A DNA stretch of 64,000 bases from Elusimicrobia bacterium GWA2_62_23 (GCA_001799635.1 MGTV01000008.1:126879-190878), one strand, 5' to 3'; shown: positions 52,080 through 59,993, counted from the first letter of the stretch. Made by a program: numbers and translations. Notes: a model not told the origin generated them from the sequence alone.

Positions 52080-53200
52080 AGGTAGCCATAGTCCACGACT
52101 GGCTTGTTACCAAGGGGGGGGCCGAGAATACCCTGGCCCAGATGCTGGCCGTGTTCCCGCAGGCGGATCTGTTCTGCCTGCTGGACTTTATTCCCGAAGC
52201 CGAGCGCGGCTTCCTGCTGAACAAGCCCTCGAAAACGTCTTTCCTGCAGAAACTCCCGCTGGCTAAAGAAAAATACCGCAGTTACCTGCCGCTTATGCCT
52301 TTTGCCGCCGAACGGCTGGATCTTTCAGGCTACGAGGTGGTGCTTTCCAGTTCTCACGCCGCGGCCAAAGGCGTAAGGGTTTCGGCCGAACAACTGCACC
52401 TCTGTTACTGTTATACGCCGTTCCGGTATGCCTGGGATTTGCGCGAACAGTATTTAAAAGAGGCCGGCCTGGACAAGGGGGTTAAAGGGCTCGCCGCCCG
52501 CGCGCTCATGGCCTGGCTGCGGCGCTGGGACGCGGACAACTCTAAGCGGGTGCATCATTTCGCCACGCTGTCGGAGTACGTGCGGGAACGCATAAAGAAC
52601 GCCTATGGCCGGGACGCCGAGGTGATCTACCCGCCTGTAGATACGGATTCCTTCACTCTTTGCGAGCAGAAAGAGGATTTCTACGTTACGGTCTCACGCC
52701 TGGTGCCGTATAAAAAGGTGGACCTGATAGTAAGGGCTTTCGCGGGGATGCCTGACAAGAAGCTGATAGTTATAGGCGACGGGCCCGACCGAGAAAAGGT
52801 ACGGGCCGCCGCCGGGCCGAACACGACTTTCCTTGGCCACGCCGGGGCGGAGGTGGTGGCCGGGCATTTGCGCAAGGCAAAAGCTTTCGTTTTCGCCGCG
52901 GAAGAGGATTTTGGCATAGCCCCGCTGGAGGCGCAGGCCTGCGGCACGCCGGTAATAGCTTACGGCCGCGGGGGGGCGTTGGAAACCATACAGGAAGGTG
53001 TGAGCGGCCTCTTCTTCCGCGAGCAGACAGAGATTTCGCTGGCCGAAGCCGTGAAGAATTTTGAAAAAGTTTTTTTCAGCCCTTCAGACTGCAGGGCCAA
53101 CAGCCTGAGGTTCTCGGAAGAGATATTCCGGAGCAAATTGAAAGCTTTTGTGGAAGGAAAGACTAGCGAGCGCCGTCCCGCTTCAGCACAACCCCGATAG
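52076..53200 (+). CDS. Family 4 glycosyltransferase (WbaZ-like, mannosyltransferase-type)
   Basis: A 374-residue GT-B enzyme. MKVAIVHDWLVTKGGAENTL and CYCYTPFRYAWDLREQYL mark the WbaZ-type GT4 group, many of which use GDP-mannose. The donor site is EEDFGIAPLEAQACGTPVIAYGRGG. Its last 38 bp overlap the 3' end of the convergent initiating transferase on the minus strand. It is the last + strand gene of the sugar locus. Confidence 0.88.
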   Translation: MKVAIVHDWLVTKGGAENTLAQMLAVFPQADLFCLLDFIPEAERGFLLNKPSKTSFLQKLPLAKEKYRSYLPLMPFAAERLDLSGYEVVLSSSHAAAKGVRVSAEQLHLCYCYTPFRYAWDLREQYLKEAGLDKGVKGLAARALMAWLRRWDADNSKRVHHFATLSEYVRERIKNAYGRDAEVIYPPVDTDSFTLCEQKEDFYVTVSRLVPYKKVDLIVRAFAGMPDKKLIVIGDGPDREKVRAAAGPNTTFLGHAGAEVVAGHLRKAKAFVFAAEEDFGIAPLEAQACGTPVIAYGRGGALETIQEGVSGLFFREQTEISLAEAVKNFEKVFFSPSDCRANSLRFSEEIFRSKLKAFVEGKTSERRPASAQPR

Positions 53201-54599
53201 TCCGAAAGAAAATCATAACGTCCAGCCACAGGTTCCAGTTCTTCACGTACCAGCTGTCCATGGCTATGCGGAAAGCGTAGTCCTGGTTGTTGCGGCCGCT
53301 CACCTGCCACAGGCCGGTGATGCCGGGCGGCAGGGCGTGTATTACCGGGCTCTCTTCCTTTATATAGTCCCACTCGCGCGGCAGGTAGGGGCGGGGGCCT
53401 ATAAGGCTCATTTCGCCGCGCAGCACGTTGAGGATCTGCGGCAGTTCGTCCAGCGAGGTCTTGCGCAGGATATTGCCCACGCGCGTTATGCGCGGGTCGT
53501 CGGTGAGCTTCCAGAATTTGTCGTACTCTTCCCGGGCGGTCTGGCTGTTCTCCAGCAGTTCCTGCAGGCGGGCTTCGGCGTCGGGCAGCATGGTGCGGAA
53601 TTTGTAGCAGTAGAACTCTCTGGCTTTCTTGCCGAGGCGCTTCTGCTTAAGGAGCGCGGGGCCGCTTGAGTCGAGTTTTACTATCAGGGCGATCAGCAGC
53701 ATTATCGGCAGGAAGACTATGGCTATGGCCAGCCCTGAGGCGTAGTCTATTACGCGCTTGGTGCCGTAGATGAGCGGGGCCGCCAGGTTGTTCTTTACCT
53801 GTATGATAATGGTCTGCTGGCGGAAGAAGTGGCGCAACTCCGTGCCGGACACGGCTATGCCGGAAATGTCGGGTATGAACAGGGTGTTCTCCGCTTTATG
53901 CTGTATGTGGTTTATTAGCTCCACCAGTTTTTCGCGGGGGAGTTCCGGTTTGGCCACTATAACGTCGTGTATGCCGCCGAAGGTTATGTAGCGCTCCAGC
54001 TTTTCCAGGTGGCGCCGCACCTTGTGGCCGGAGATCTCGTCTTCGCTGGGTTTGTCATCCACGAAGCCGGCTATGGCGTAGCCGAGGTTGGGCTCATCCT
54101 GCATGGCGGCCATGGCCTTGCGCGCGGCCTCGCCGGAACCCACTATGAGTATTTTCCTCAGCATCAGGCCGGAGTTGTAGAGGGCTTTTTTGAAGTTAAT
54201 GCGGGCAATCGGAAATACCACTAAAGAAACAAAGAACATTGTCATCACAACTATGCGGGAGTATTCGATGCCTCTCTTCATCACGAAGATCATTACCAAT
54301 ATGGCGGCCATGGCGAAGAATGCGGATTTCCACAAAAACTTTATTTCATCCCAAAATACAAAACGTCGGGAGTAACCTTCGCCATAAATAAGAATGGTTT
54401 CCCAGATGAGGAAAATCCACAGGTATTGGGATAGGTGAAAATCCCCGCTATGAAAAGTGCTGATGAAAATGGGAAGGATGTCTGCGCGGAAAGCCGCGGA
54501 AAGTTGAAAAATGAGCACTAGTGTCAGAAGGTCGAATATGAACAGGAGCAGGAGCCCCAGCCGGTTCTTGAGTTTTGGATATGAAAATTCTGTTCCCAT
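53163..54599 (-). CDS. Polyprenyl glycosylphosphotransferase (initiating transferase, copy 2)
   Basis: A 478-residue membrane enzyme on the minus strand. Four or five N-terminal helices are followed by a nucleotide-binding-like middle domain (RKILIVGSGEAARKAMAAM). The C-terminal catalytic domain has YKFRTMLPDAE, DELPQILNVLRGEMSLIGPRPYLPREW and PGITGLWQVSGRNNQDY. This is the WbaP/WcaJ architecture. The track uses TTG at 54605; the ATG at 54599 (MGTEFSYPKLKN) is preferred. Sequence is clearly different from copy 1 at 26463, so the two may start different glycans or use different sugar-1-phosphates. Confidence 0.92.
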   Translation of the reverse strand: MGTEFSYPKLKNRLGLLLLFIFDLLTLVLIFQLSAAFRADILPIFISTFHSGDFHLSQYLWIFLIWETILIYGEGYSRRFVFWDEIKFLWKSAFFAMAAILVMIFVMKRGIEYSRIVVMTMFFVSLVVFPIARINFKKALYNSGLMLRKILIVGSGEAARKAMAAMQDEPNLGYAIAGFVDDKPSEDEISGHKVRRHLEKLERYITFGGIHDVIVAKPELPREKLVELINHIQHKAENTLFIPDISGIAVSGTELRHFFRQQTIIIQVKNNLAAPLIYGTKRVIDYASGLAIAIVFLPIMLLIALIVKLDSSGPALLKQKRLGKKAREFYCYKFRTMLPDAEARLQELLENSQTAREEYDKFWKLTDDPRITRVGNILRKTSLDELPQILNVLRGEMSLIGPRPYLPREWDYIKEESPVIHALPPGITGLWQVSGRNNQDYAFRIAMDSWYVKNWNLWLDVMIFFRTIGVVLKRDGAR

Positions 54600-54698
54600 T
54601 CCCAATAGGTTACACCAAAACCGCCTTTTAAGGCAAACCGGGGGTTTGATTCTGCTCTTCTATACTGCTAAATCCGCCGTACGCTGAAGTGAGAGTCT

Positions 54699-54721
54699 CT
54701 ATCGAGGCTTCGCCTCGATAG
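54699..54721. repeat. Perfect hairpin repeat, left copy
   Basis: CTATCGAGGC-TTC-GCCTCGATAG is a 10-bp perfect stem. A nearly identical 23-mer (one base changed) occurs at 60585-60607, on the other side of the toxin-antitoxin/ugd island, and each is followed within about 35 bp by a terminator hairpin. Confidence 0.8.
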
Positions 54722-54729
54722 GGTCGCCG

Positions 54730-54757
54730 CCCCCCGGAAACGGGGGGTATTTTTTTT
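54730..54757 (+). terminator. Intrinsic terminator, rightward
   Basis: CCCCCCG-GAAA-CGGGGGG followed by TATTTTTTTT is a strong Rho-independent terminator in the + direction. It sits in a divergent gap, where no + strand gene ends nearby; it would block antisense read-through from the GT4 gene ending at 53200 before the Panacea operon. Confidence 0.85.
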
Positions 54758-54786
54758 GCTGATATGTAAGATTATCCGACTGCCTA

Positions 54787-54815
54787 TTGACAGGTTATCT
54801 TTCGGCTGCTATACT
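54787..54815 (+). promoter_or_regulatory. Consensus sigma70 promoter of the Panacea/RelE-like operon
   Basis: A perfect -35 TTGACA (54787-54792), 17-base spacer and TATACT (54810-54815). A GGAGGGG ribosome-binding site at 54824-54830 precedes the ATG at 54836. Near-consensus strength suggests constitutive high output that must be repressed by the product. Confidence 0.85.
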
Positions 54816-54835
54816 ATAAGTGCGGAGGGGAAATT

Positions 54836-55609
54836 ATGATCGGCAAAAATATTCACGCGTTGCGTGAGACACTCGGGCTGAGCCAGGAAGAGCTCGGAGC
54901 CGCGGTAAAGCTTTCACGCCCTATAATTTCGCAGATAGAGTGCGGGACGCGCAAAGTTTCGGCGGAGGAACTGCCGGCTTTTTCGCGCGCTCTCAATGCT
55001 TCCGTGGGGCAGATACTTGGCACGGCGCCGCTGCCGGACGTTTCCGTGGCGGCGGAGCCGGCGGGCGCCTACGAGGCCGCGCCGCAGCTGCGCATAAGCG
55101 TGCCGCAGCGCAATATGGACAAGTTCCGGCAGGTGCTTCTGTACGTGCTAAATTCCGTGGGCGCCAAGCCGAACATCGGGGAGACAGTGCTGTACAAGCT
55201 CCTTTACTTTATGGACTTCAACTACTACGAGAAGTACGAGGAGCAGTTTATAGGAGCCACGTACATAAAGAACCACTATGGCCCTACGCCTGTGGAGTTC
55301 CGCAAACTTATAGGGCTTATGGAGAAGCGCGGGGAGTTGATAAAGGTGGACAATAAGTATTTCAGTTTTCCGCAGACCAAGTACCTGCCTTGCAAGGCGG
55401 CGGATATTTCCGCCTTGTCCGCCCGGGAAATAAAGGTGATAGACCAGGTGCTGGGCAAGCTTTCCGATATGAACGCCGCGCAGATAAGCGACTATTCCCA
55501 CAAAGATGTGCCGTGGATGACGGCCGCGGAGGGGGAGAAGATGGATTACGAAGCGGTGTTCTACCGTACTTCGGAGTACTCGGTGCGGGAATATGGTGAC
55601 GATATTTAG
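54836..55609 (+). CDS. Panacea-domain antitoxin with N-terminal helix-turn-helix
   Basis: 257 residues in two domains. Residues 1-60 form an XRE-type HTH (NIHALRETLGLSQEELGAAVKLSRPIISQIE). Residues about 95-240 form a Panacea (DUF4065/SocA-like) domain, with LYKLLYFMDFNYYEKYEEQFIGATYIKNHYGPTP as its core. Panacea proteins are antitoxins that pair with many unrelated toxins. The HTH suggests it represses its own strong promoter. It overlaps the downstream RelE-like gene by 17 bp. Confidence 0.88.
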   Translation: MIGKNIHALRETLGLSQEELGAAVKLSRPIISQIECGTRKVSAEELPAFSRALNASVGQILGTAPLPDVSVAAEPAGAYEAAPQLRISVPQRNMDKFRQVLLYVLNSVGAKPNIGETVLYKLLYFMDFNYYEKYEEQFIGATYIKNHYGPTPVEFRKLIGLMEKRGELIKVDNKYFSFPQTKYLPCKAADISALSAREIKVIDQVLGKLSDMNAAQISDYSHKDVPWMTAAEGEKMDYEAVFYRTSEYSVREYGDDI

Positions 55610-55970
55610 GAGTGTGGTCCGCCGCGAGGAGTTTGGCCGGGACTTGAAGAAACTGCTCCGGAGGTTCCGTACGCTTGAAGAAGACCTGGCTACACTTGTG
55701 CGGACGCAGCTTAATATCTACCATAAGCTGCATGTGGATAACGGCGGCATCTTTCGCCTGACGGGGCTCCCGTTCGAAGTCCCGCAGGTCTTCAAGGTCA
55801 AGAAATTCGCGTGCAAGGCGCTTAAGGGGCGCGGGGTAAAGTCCGGCATCCGCGTTATTTACGCATATTACCCGGAGACGGACGCCGTAGAACTGGTGGA
55901 GATATATTTCAAGGCCGACCAGGTTAACGAGGACCGCCAGCGCTTGTGCAGCATCTATTCCACACATTGA
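55593..55970 (+). CDS. RelE/ParE-like putative toxin
   Basis: A 125-residue basic protein. Its layout fits the RelE/ParE fold: two N-terminal helices (REEFGRDLKKLLRRFRTLEEDLATLV) followed by strands VFKVKKFACKAL, GIRVIYAYYPETD and VELVEIYFKAD. Residues on the late strands (Arg, Lys, Tyr) could form a RelE-like mRNA-cutting site, but I cannot align them with certainty. It starts inside the Panacea gene's end, the coupling expected of a toxin-antitoxin pair. Fold assignment moderate; toxicity inferred from context. Confidence 0.72.
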   Translation: MVTIFRSVVRREEFGRDLKKLLRRFRTLEEDLATLVRTQLNIYHKLHVDNGGIFRLTGLPFEVPQVFKVKKFACKALKGRGVKSGIRVIYAYYPETDAVELVEIYFKADQVNEDRQRLCSIYSTH

Positions 55971-56004
55971 CTTCCCGCCCTGGCGAGGTTTAAACTGCAC
56001 GGCA

Positions 56005-56032
56005 AGTATTGCGTATTGCAATGCGCAATATT
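56005..56032. promoter_or_regulatory. 28-bp inverted repeat upstream of ugd
   Basis: AGTATTGCGTATTG / CAATGCGCAATATT is symmetric about 56018/56019 with two G-T type exceptions. It lies about 50 bp upstream of the ugd -10 and just after the RelE-like gene. No U-tract follows. Either an operator for ugd or a 3' stem of the toxin mRNA. Confidence 0.5.
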
Positions 56033-56056
56033 CGCATACTTGGCTACGGTTTGGCC

Positions 56057-56085
56057 TTGCGGATTTGCGCGGCGTGCTTTATACT
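56057..56085 (+). promoter_or_regulatory. Promoter of ugd
   Basis: TTGCGG (56057-56062), 17-base spacer, TATACT (56080-56085). The ribosome-binding site AAGGAG (56113-56118) is 7 bases before the ATG at 56126. The -35 is weaker than those of the toxin-antitoxin operons on either side. Confidence 0.65.
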
Positions 56086-56125
56086 GATAAAATTGTCTCC
56101 GGGTTTCCTTTGAAGGAGTTTTTTG

Positions 56126-57484
56126 ATGAAAAAAATGAACAGATCCATTTGCTGCATAGGGGCGGGCTACATTGGCGGGCCTACCATGGCCGTGATAGCC
56201 GACCATAACCACGACCGCAAGGTGGTGGTGGTGGACATCAATAAGGAACGCATAGACGCCTGGAATTCCGACAAGCTGCCCATTTTCGAGCCCGGGCTGG
56301 CCGAAGTGGTTAAGCGCCGCCGCGGCAAGAATCTGTTCTTCTCCACGGACATAGACAAGGCCATAAGGGACTGCGACATAATTTTTGTGGGCGTGAACAC
56401 GCCTACCAAGACTTTCGGCCGGGGTGCTGGCTGCGCGTCCGACCTGCAGTACTGGGAAGCCACCGCGCGCAATATTGTGAAGGTGGCCAACCGCGACAAG
56501 ATAGTGGTGGAGAAGAGCACCCTGCCGGTGCGCACCGCCGAGGCCATGGAGAGCATCCTCAAGCGCCATCCCAAGTATCACTTCGAAGTGCTGAGCAACC
56601 CGGAGTTCCTGGCCGAGGGTACCGCCATTGCCGACCTGGAGAAGCCAGACCGCGTGCTGATTGGCGGCCACCAGACGGCCAAGGGCAAGGCGGCCATAAA
56701 GGCGTTGGCCGACGTGTACGGCACCTGGGTGCCCAAAGAAAGGATCCTGACCACCAACCTGTGGTCTTCCGAACTTTCCAAGCTCGCCGCTAACGCTTTC
56801 CTGGCGCAGCGCGTGAGCTCCATTAATTCCCTGTCCGCCCTGTGCGAGACCACCGGCGCCGATGTGGAAGAGGTGGCCCGCGCCATAGGCATGGATAGCC
56901 GCATAGGGCCCAAGTTCCTCAAGACCGGCCCCGGGTTCGGCGGGAGCTGCTTTAAGAAGGACATTCTGAACCTGGTGTACATCTGCGAGAGCTACGGCCT
57001 TAACGAGGTGGCGGACTACTGGCAGCAGGTGGTGCTGATGAACGAGTATCAGCAGGAACGCCTGGTGGGCAACATCATAAAGACCATGTTCAACACCCTG
57101 GCCAACAAGAAGATCGCTGTGTTCGGTTTCGCCTTCAAGGCCAATACTTCGGACACGCGCGAGAGCCCGGCCATTGCCATAACGCAGATGTTGGCCGAAG
57201 AGCGGGCGGAAATAGTGATAACGGACCCGAAGGCCCTCAAACACGTGGCCGAGGACCTGGGCCCGCTGGCCGCGAAGATAAAGACCACCACGGACCCCTA
57301 CGCCGCGGCCAAGGACGCGGACGCCATAGTGCTGCTGACCGATTGGGAAGAGTACAAAACGCTGGATTATAAGCGCTTGTACGCCTCTATGCGCAAGCCG
57401 GCTTTCCTGTTCGACGGCCGCAATATCCTGCCGCACGCGCAGTTGCGCAAGTTAGGCTTCGACGTTAAGGCCATAGGCAAATAA
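56126..57484 (+). CDS. ugd: UDP-glucose 6-dehydrogenase, animal-like
   Basis: Oxidises UDP-glucose to UDP-glucuronate with two NAD+. 452 residues. The N-terminus [19 protein letters not shown] is the NAD site, and the catalytic cysteine lies in [44 protein letters not shown] and [15 protein letters not shown] follow the animal UGDH pattern more closely than enteric Ugd (no AEPRLLASGL-type features). The ATG at 56126 has an AAGGAG ribosome-binding site; the track TTG at 56123 is unlikely. It supplies UDP-glucuronate for the uxs at 32950 and perhaps for an amidated uronic acid. Confidence 0.95.
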   Translation: MKKMNRSICCIGAGYIGGPTMAVIADHNHDRKVVVVDINKERIDAWNSDKLPIFEPGLAEVVKRRRGKNLFFSTDIDKAIRDCDIIFVGVNTPTKTFGRGAGCASDLQYWEATARNIVKVANRDKIVVEKSTLPVRTAEAMESILKRHPKYHFEVLSNPEFLAEGTAIADLEKPDRVLIGGHQTAKGKAAIKALADVYGTWVPKERILTTNLWSSELSKLAANAFLAQRVSSINSLSALCETTGADVEEVARAIGMDSRIGPKFLKTGPGFGGSCFKKDILNLVYICESYGLNEVADYWQQVVLMNEYQQERLVGNIIKTMFNTLANKKIAVFGFAFKANTSDTRESPAIAITQMLAEERAEIVITDPKALKHVAEDLGPLAAKIKTTTDPYAAAKDADAIVLLTDWEEYKTLDYKRLYASMRKPAFLFDGRNILPHAQLRKLGFDVKAIGK

Positions 57485-57513
57485 CTGGATCCCGGCTTTC
57501 GCCGGGATGACGG
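57485..57513. repeat. Dispersed-type hairpin repeat (GGATCCCGGC...GCCGGGATGACGG)
   Basis: ATCCCGGC-TTTC-GCCGGGAT is a perfect 8-bp stem with flanks CTGG and GACGG, directly at the ugd stop. Sequences of this form are scattered in many bacterial genomes; read on the minus strand it gives the familiar spurious peptide HPGESRDP. Confidence 0.7.
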
Positions 57514-57521
57514 AGAGGGGA

Positions 57522-57552
57522 GCCCCGCCCGCAAGGCGGGGTTCCGCTTTTT
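57522..57552 (+). terminator. Intrinsic terminator of ugd (repeat copy 1)
   Basis: CCCCGCC-CGCAA-GGCGGGG then TTCCGCTTTTT. Same stem, loop and tail occur at 59126 and 60615, so this is a three-copy terminator-like repeat, each after a gene of the island. Confidence 0.78.
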
Positions 57553-57689
57553 ATGTCGACACTACGCTGGCCGCCTGTTGCGCATAGCGCTTGATGCGGC
57601 AGGGCCAATGGCCACTCGGGGGCGCCTGCTATGCTATTGCAGGTTGGGAAGGCTTTTGAGGGGGGATACAGGGGATGTGTAAATAAGTC

Positions 57690-57718
57690 TTGAAATTTAG
57701 TTAAAACTAAATTATAAT
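57690..57718 (+). promoter_or_regulatory. AbiE promoter with palindromic operator in the spacer
   Basis: TTGAAA (57690-57695), 17-base spacer, TATAAT (57713-57718). The spacer is a palindrome, AATTTAGTT-AA-AACTAAATT (57694-57713), so a bound repressor would cover both promoter elements. The expected transcript start is about 57725, the A of the ATG, and no ribosome-binding site exists, so the mRNA is probably leaderless. Confidence 0.8.
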
Positions 57719-57724
57719 ACATAT

Positions 57725-58498
57725 ATGTACTCACAGCTTCAATTGCGGGAGATCTTTCATCTTGAATTCCTGCGCTACCTGGCGGCGGATATGCCGCCGC
57801 GGTTCTGGGCGCTCAAGGGGGGAGTGAACCTGCGGCTTTTCTTTAAGAGCGTCCGGTATTCCGAGGACATGGATATTGACGTTGAAGGGCTGCCGGTGGC
57901 GTCCCTGCAGAAGCGCGTGCTGCGTATCCTCAATTCCCCTTCTTTCCGGGAGAACCTGCGGACCTACGGCATAACCGGCGTTACGCCCCCGGACATGGCC
58001 GCGGCCAAGCAGACGGCCGTTACGCAGCGCTTCAAAGTGCACATTCTTACGGAGGGGGGAGGGGATTATTTTACCAAGGTGGAGTTCTCGCGCCGGGGCT
58101 TTTCCGGGGAGCCGGCGGCGGAAAGCATCCCCGCGGCCGTGCTGCGGCCTTACGCCATGGCGCCGCTGATAGTGCGGCATTATCCGGCGGGTCTCGCCGC
58201 CGCGCAGAAGATAGGGGCGGTGCTGTCTCGCTCCGTGCTGCAGGCGCGGGATATTTTCGACCTGTACCTGCTCTCTTCGCAGGTGAGCCCGGGGCAGATC
58301 ACGCTGCCCTTGCCTGAAGGGGAAATGGCCCGGGTCAAGGAGAGTGTGCTGGAGCCGGGGTTCGAACTGTTCCGGGACGCGGTGGCCGCGTACCTGGCTC
58401 CGGGAGACAGGGAGATGTACTTGGCCCCGGAAGCCTGGGACGAGGTGAAATTGAAAGCGGCCGCCTTTGTGGAGGAACTCTATGCGGCGAACAGGTGA
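57725..58498 (+). CDS. AbiEii/AbiGii-family nucleotidyltransferase toxin
   Basis: 257 residues. FWALKGGVNLRLFFKSVRYSEDMDIDVEG holds the family's KGG-NLRL helix and SxDxDID catalytic acidic motif; later ILTEGGGDYFTKVEFSRR and QARDIFDLYLL are typical. AbiEii toxins transfer nucleotides and arrest growth or abort phage infection. In classical AbiE loci the antitoxin gene comes first; here the toxin does. It appears to be translated from a leaderless mRNA. The antitoxin gene overlaps its last 17 bp. Confidence 0.85.
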   Translation: MYSQLQLREIFHLEFLRYLAADMPPRFWALKGGVNLRLFFKSVRYSEDMDIDVEGLPVASLQKRVLRILNSPSFRENLRTYGITGVTPPDMAAAKQTAVTQRFKVHILTEGGGDYFTKVEFSRRGFSGEPAAESIPAAVLRPYAMAPLIVRHYPAGLAAAQKIGAVLSRSVLQARDIFDLYLLSSQVSPGQITLPLPEGEMARVKESVLEPGFELFRDAVAAYLAPGDREMYLAPEAWDEVKLKAAAFVEELYAANR

Positions 58499-59102
58499 GA
58501 AAAGTCTTGCCGGCCATGTGGCGGCCTTAGGCCGCAGGGTCTTTACCTCAGCGGAGCTGGGGGCGGTTTCGTTGCGTTCCGGCTCGGTGGTTTCGCAGGG
58601 GCTGGCGGTAATGCAGCGGCAGGGGCTGGCGCTGCGGCTGGGGCACGGCCTCTGGTCGGCCGGGGCGGAGCCGCCCGGGCAGTACGAGGTTGTGCCGCAC
58701 CTGCTGCCCAAACAACGCGTTTATGTGTCCTTTACCAGCGCGCTGCACCTGCACGGGGTTATAGAGCAGATACCGCAGGTGATAACGCTGGCTTCCACGG
58801 CGCATACCCGGCTGCTGGCCACGCGCGCGGGCAGCTTTGCCCTGCATCACCTGGCGCCGGAGATGTTCTGCGGTTTTGACTGGGATGCCAGGCGCGGTTT
58901 TGCCCTGGCTTCCCCGGAAAAGGCGCTGGTGGACTGCCTGTATGTATCGGCTTTCCGCAAAAGGCAGTTCTCGCACTTCCCGGAGCTGGACCTTGAGAGG
59001 CTGGAACTTAAAAAGGCGCGGGCCTGGGCGGCGCGGATAAAGAACCCCATGGCCCGGGAGCACGTGCTTAAGCGGCTGGCGGGGCTATTTAAGTATAAGT
59101 AA
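58482..59102 (+). CDS. AbiEi-family antitoxin/transcriptional regulator
   Basis: 206 residues. An N-terminal winged helix (RRVFTSAELGAVSLRSGSVVSQGLAVMQRQGLALRLGHGLW) is followed by the AbiEi C-terminal region (YVSFTSALHLHGVIEQIPQVITLAS, RGFALASPEKALVDCLY). AbiEi proteins neutralise AbiEii and bind inverted repeats at their own promoter; the palindrome at 57694 is a likely target. The ATG at 58482, after GGAGGAA, is preferred to the track start 58467. A terminator repeat follows. Confidence 0.85.
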   Translation: MRRTGEKSLAGHVAALGRRVFTSAELGAVSLRSGSVVSQGLAVMQRQGLALRLGHGLWSAGAEPPGQYEVVPHLLPKQRVYVSFTSALHLHGVIEQIPQVITLASTAHTRLLATRAGSFALHHLAPEMFCGFDWDARRGFALASPEKALVDCLYVSAFRKRQFSHFPELDLERLELKKARAWAARIKNPMAREHVLKRLAGLFKYK

Positions 59103-59125
59103 AGGGTTCGCGCATTCGCTGGTTG

Positions 59126-59155
59126 GCCCCGCCCGCAAGGCGGGGTTCTGCTTTT
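59126..59155 (+). terminator. Intrinsic terminator of the AbiE pair (repeat copy 2)
   Basis: CCCCGCC-CGCAA-GGCGGGG with tail TTCTGCTTTT, 24 bp after the AbiEi stop. Same element as at 57522 and 60615, with one base change in the tail. Confidence 0.75.
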
Positions 59156-59165
59156 ATGGGGGGGC

Positions 59166-59194
59166 TTGAAATTCAGGGTTTTGCCTGCTATACT
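59166..59194 (+). promoter_or_regulatory. Sigma70 promoter of the XRE/nucleotidyltransferase pair
   Basis: TTGAAA (59166-59171), 17-base spacer, TATACT (59189-59194). It runs straight into the double palindrome that follows, so repression by a bound dimer is expected. Confidence 0.8.
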
Positions 59195-59229
59195 ATCGGT
59201 ATAGCGATATGATTATCGGTATACCGATA
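59194..59229. promoter_or_regulatory. Twin palindromic operator overlapping the start codon
   Basis: Two 16-bp palindromes, TATCGGTATAGCGATA (59194-59209, one mismatch) and TATCGGTATACCGATA (59214-59229, perfect), have centres 20 bp apart, i.e. two helical turns. They span from the -10 to the start codon of the HTH gene. The arrangement fits cooperative binding of two repressor dimers, most likely the HTH product itself. Confidence 0.85.
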
Positions 59230-59993
59230 TGAAAAAAGATATGGAAAAAATTAGAGCGGCAATAGCCTCAAAGGTGCGGGACTTGCGCCTGGGCCGACGT
59301 TGGAGCCAGGTCCGCCTGGCCGCCTTACTGGGGATCTCGCAGAACCGCCTGTCGGAGATAGAGCGGGGAGACGGGTCTTTTACCGCCGAACAATTGGTGC
59401 TGGTCATTAGCACGTTCAACCTGCAGTTGGATTATTTTTCGGTTTCGCGCCAGAAAGCGGGGGCGGAACTGCAGAATACCCTTGCGCGTTTAGGGGCCGG
59501 GCATCTCCGGGAAGACTCTTCCCTGGGCGCTTTTGAAAGTTCAAAACGGGTGGACGAGGTAATACTGGAGGCGCTGATAGCCGCGGATTCTCCTCGCCAG
59601 GTGGCGGCCGTGGCGCCCGTGCTGGTGGCCCAGATAGAGCGGGTTAATTTAGGGCGGCTCCGGCTTAAAGCCGCCGAGGCCGGGTATGAGGCGCGCCTTG
59701 GGTGGGCTTTGGAGAATGTGCTTGGGGCTATACGGGCGGAGCTGCCGCGTGTCGGTCAAGCCTGGCGGCTTAAGTGCCGCAGGGCGGAACTCCTAATCGG
59801 GGCGGCGCTGGCCGCCTGGCCGGCCCCGAAGCCGGGGGCTGAGGACATCCTCGACCGGGAAATACTTAGCGAGGAGGGGGCGGCTGAAGCGCGCGCGGCG
59901 CGCTCCGCGGTAGCCCGCAAATGGGGGATAGTCACGCGCATCACCGCCGAAGATTTTAATGAAGCCCTGAGGGACGGCCGTGGAGATAATTAA
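59229..59993 (+). CDS. XRE-family regulator, probable antitoxin
   Basis: 254 residues. Residues about 12-68 form an HTH_3 domain (KVRDLRLGRRWSQVRLAALLGISQNRLSEIERGD). The rest (about 90-254) is alanine-rich and helical with no known domain I can name. No ribosome-binding site precedes the ATG at 59229, because the operator occupies that place; an in-frame ATG at 59241 is an alternative. It overlaps the nucleotidyltransferase-like gene by 14 bp and almost certainly autoregulates via the twin palindromes. The antitoxin role is inferred from this coupling. Confidence 0.8.
   Translation: MKKDMEKIRAAIASKVRDLRLGRRWSQVRLAALLGISQNRLSEIERGDGSFTAEQLVLVISTFNLQLDYFSVSRQKAGAELQNTLARLGAGHLREDSSLGAFESSKRVDEVILEALIAADSPRQVAAVAPVLVAQIERVNLGRLRLKAAEAGYEARLGWALENVLGAIRAELPRVGQAWRLKCRRAELLIGAALAAWPAPKPGAEDILDREILSEEGAAEARAARSAVARKWGIVTRITAEDFNEALRDGRGDN

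Noticed and set aside
54606-54698. TATACT at 54661 as another promoter in the divergent gap
   Set aside because: No -35 at suitable spacing and no gene start to match; likely chance or a remnant.
55955-57436. 493-codon minus-strand open frame opposite ugd
   Set aside because: Same shadow effect; no motif, and ugd is unambiguous.
57465-57734. 89-codon minus-strand ORF ending in [14 protein letters not shown]
   Set aside because: The peptide is the well-known spurious translation of a dispersed hairpin repeat; the rest has no coding signal.
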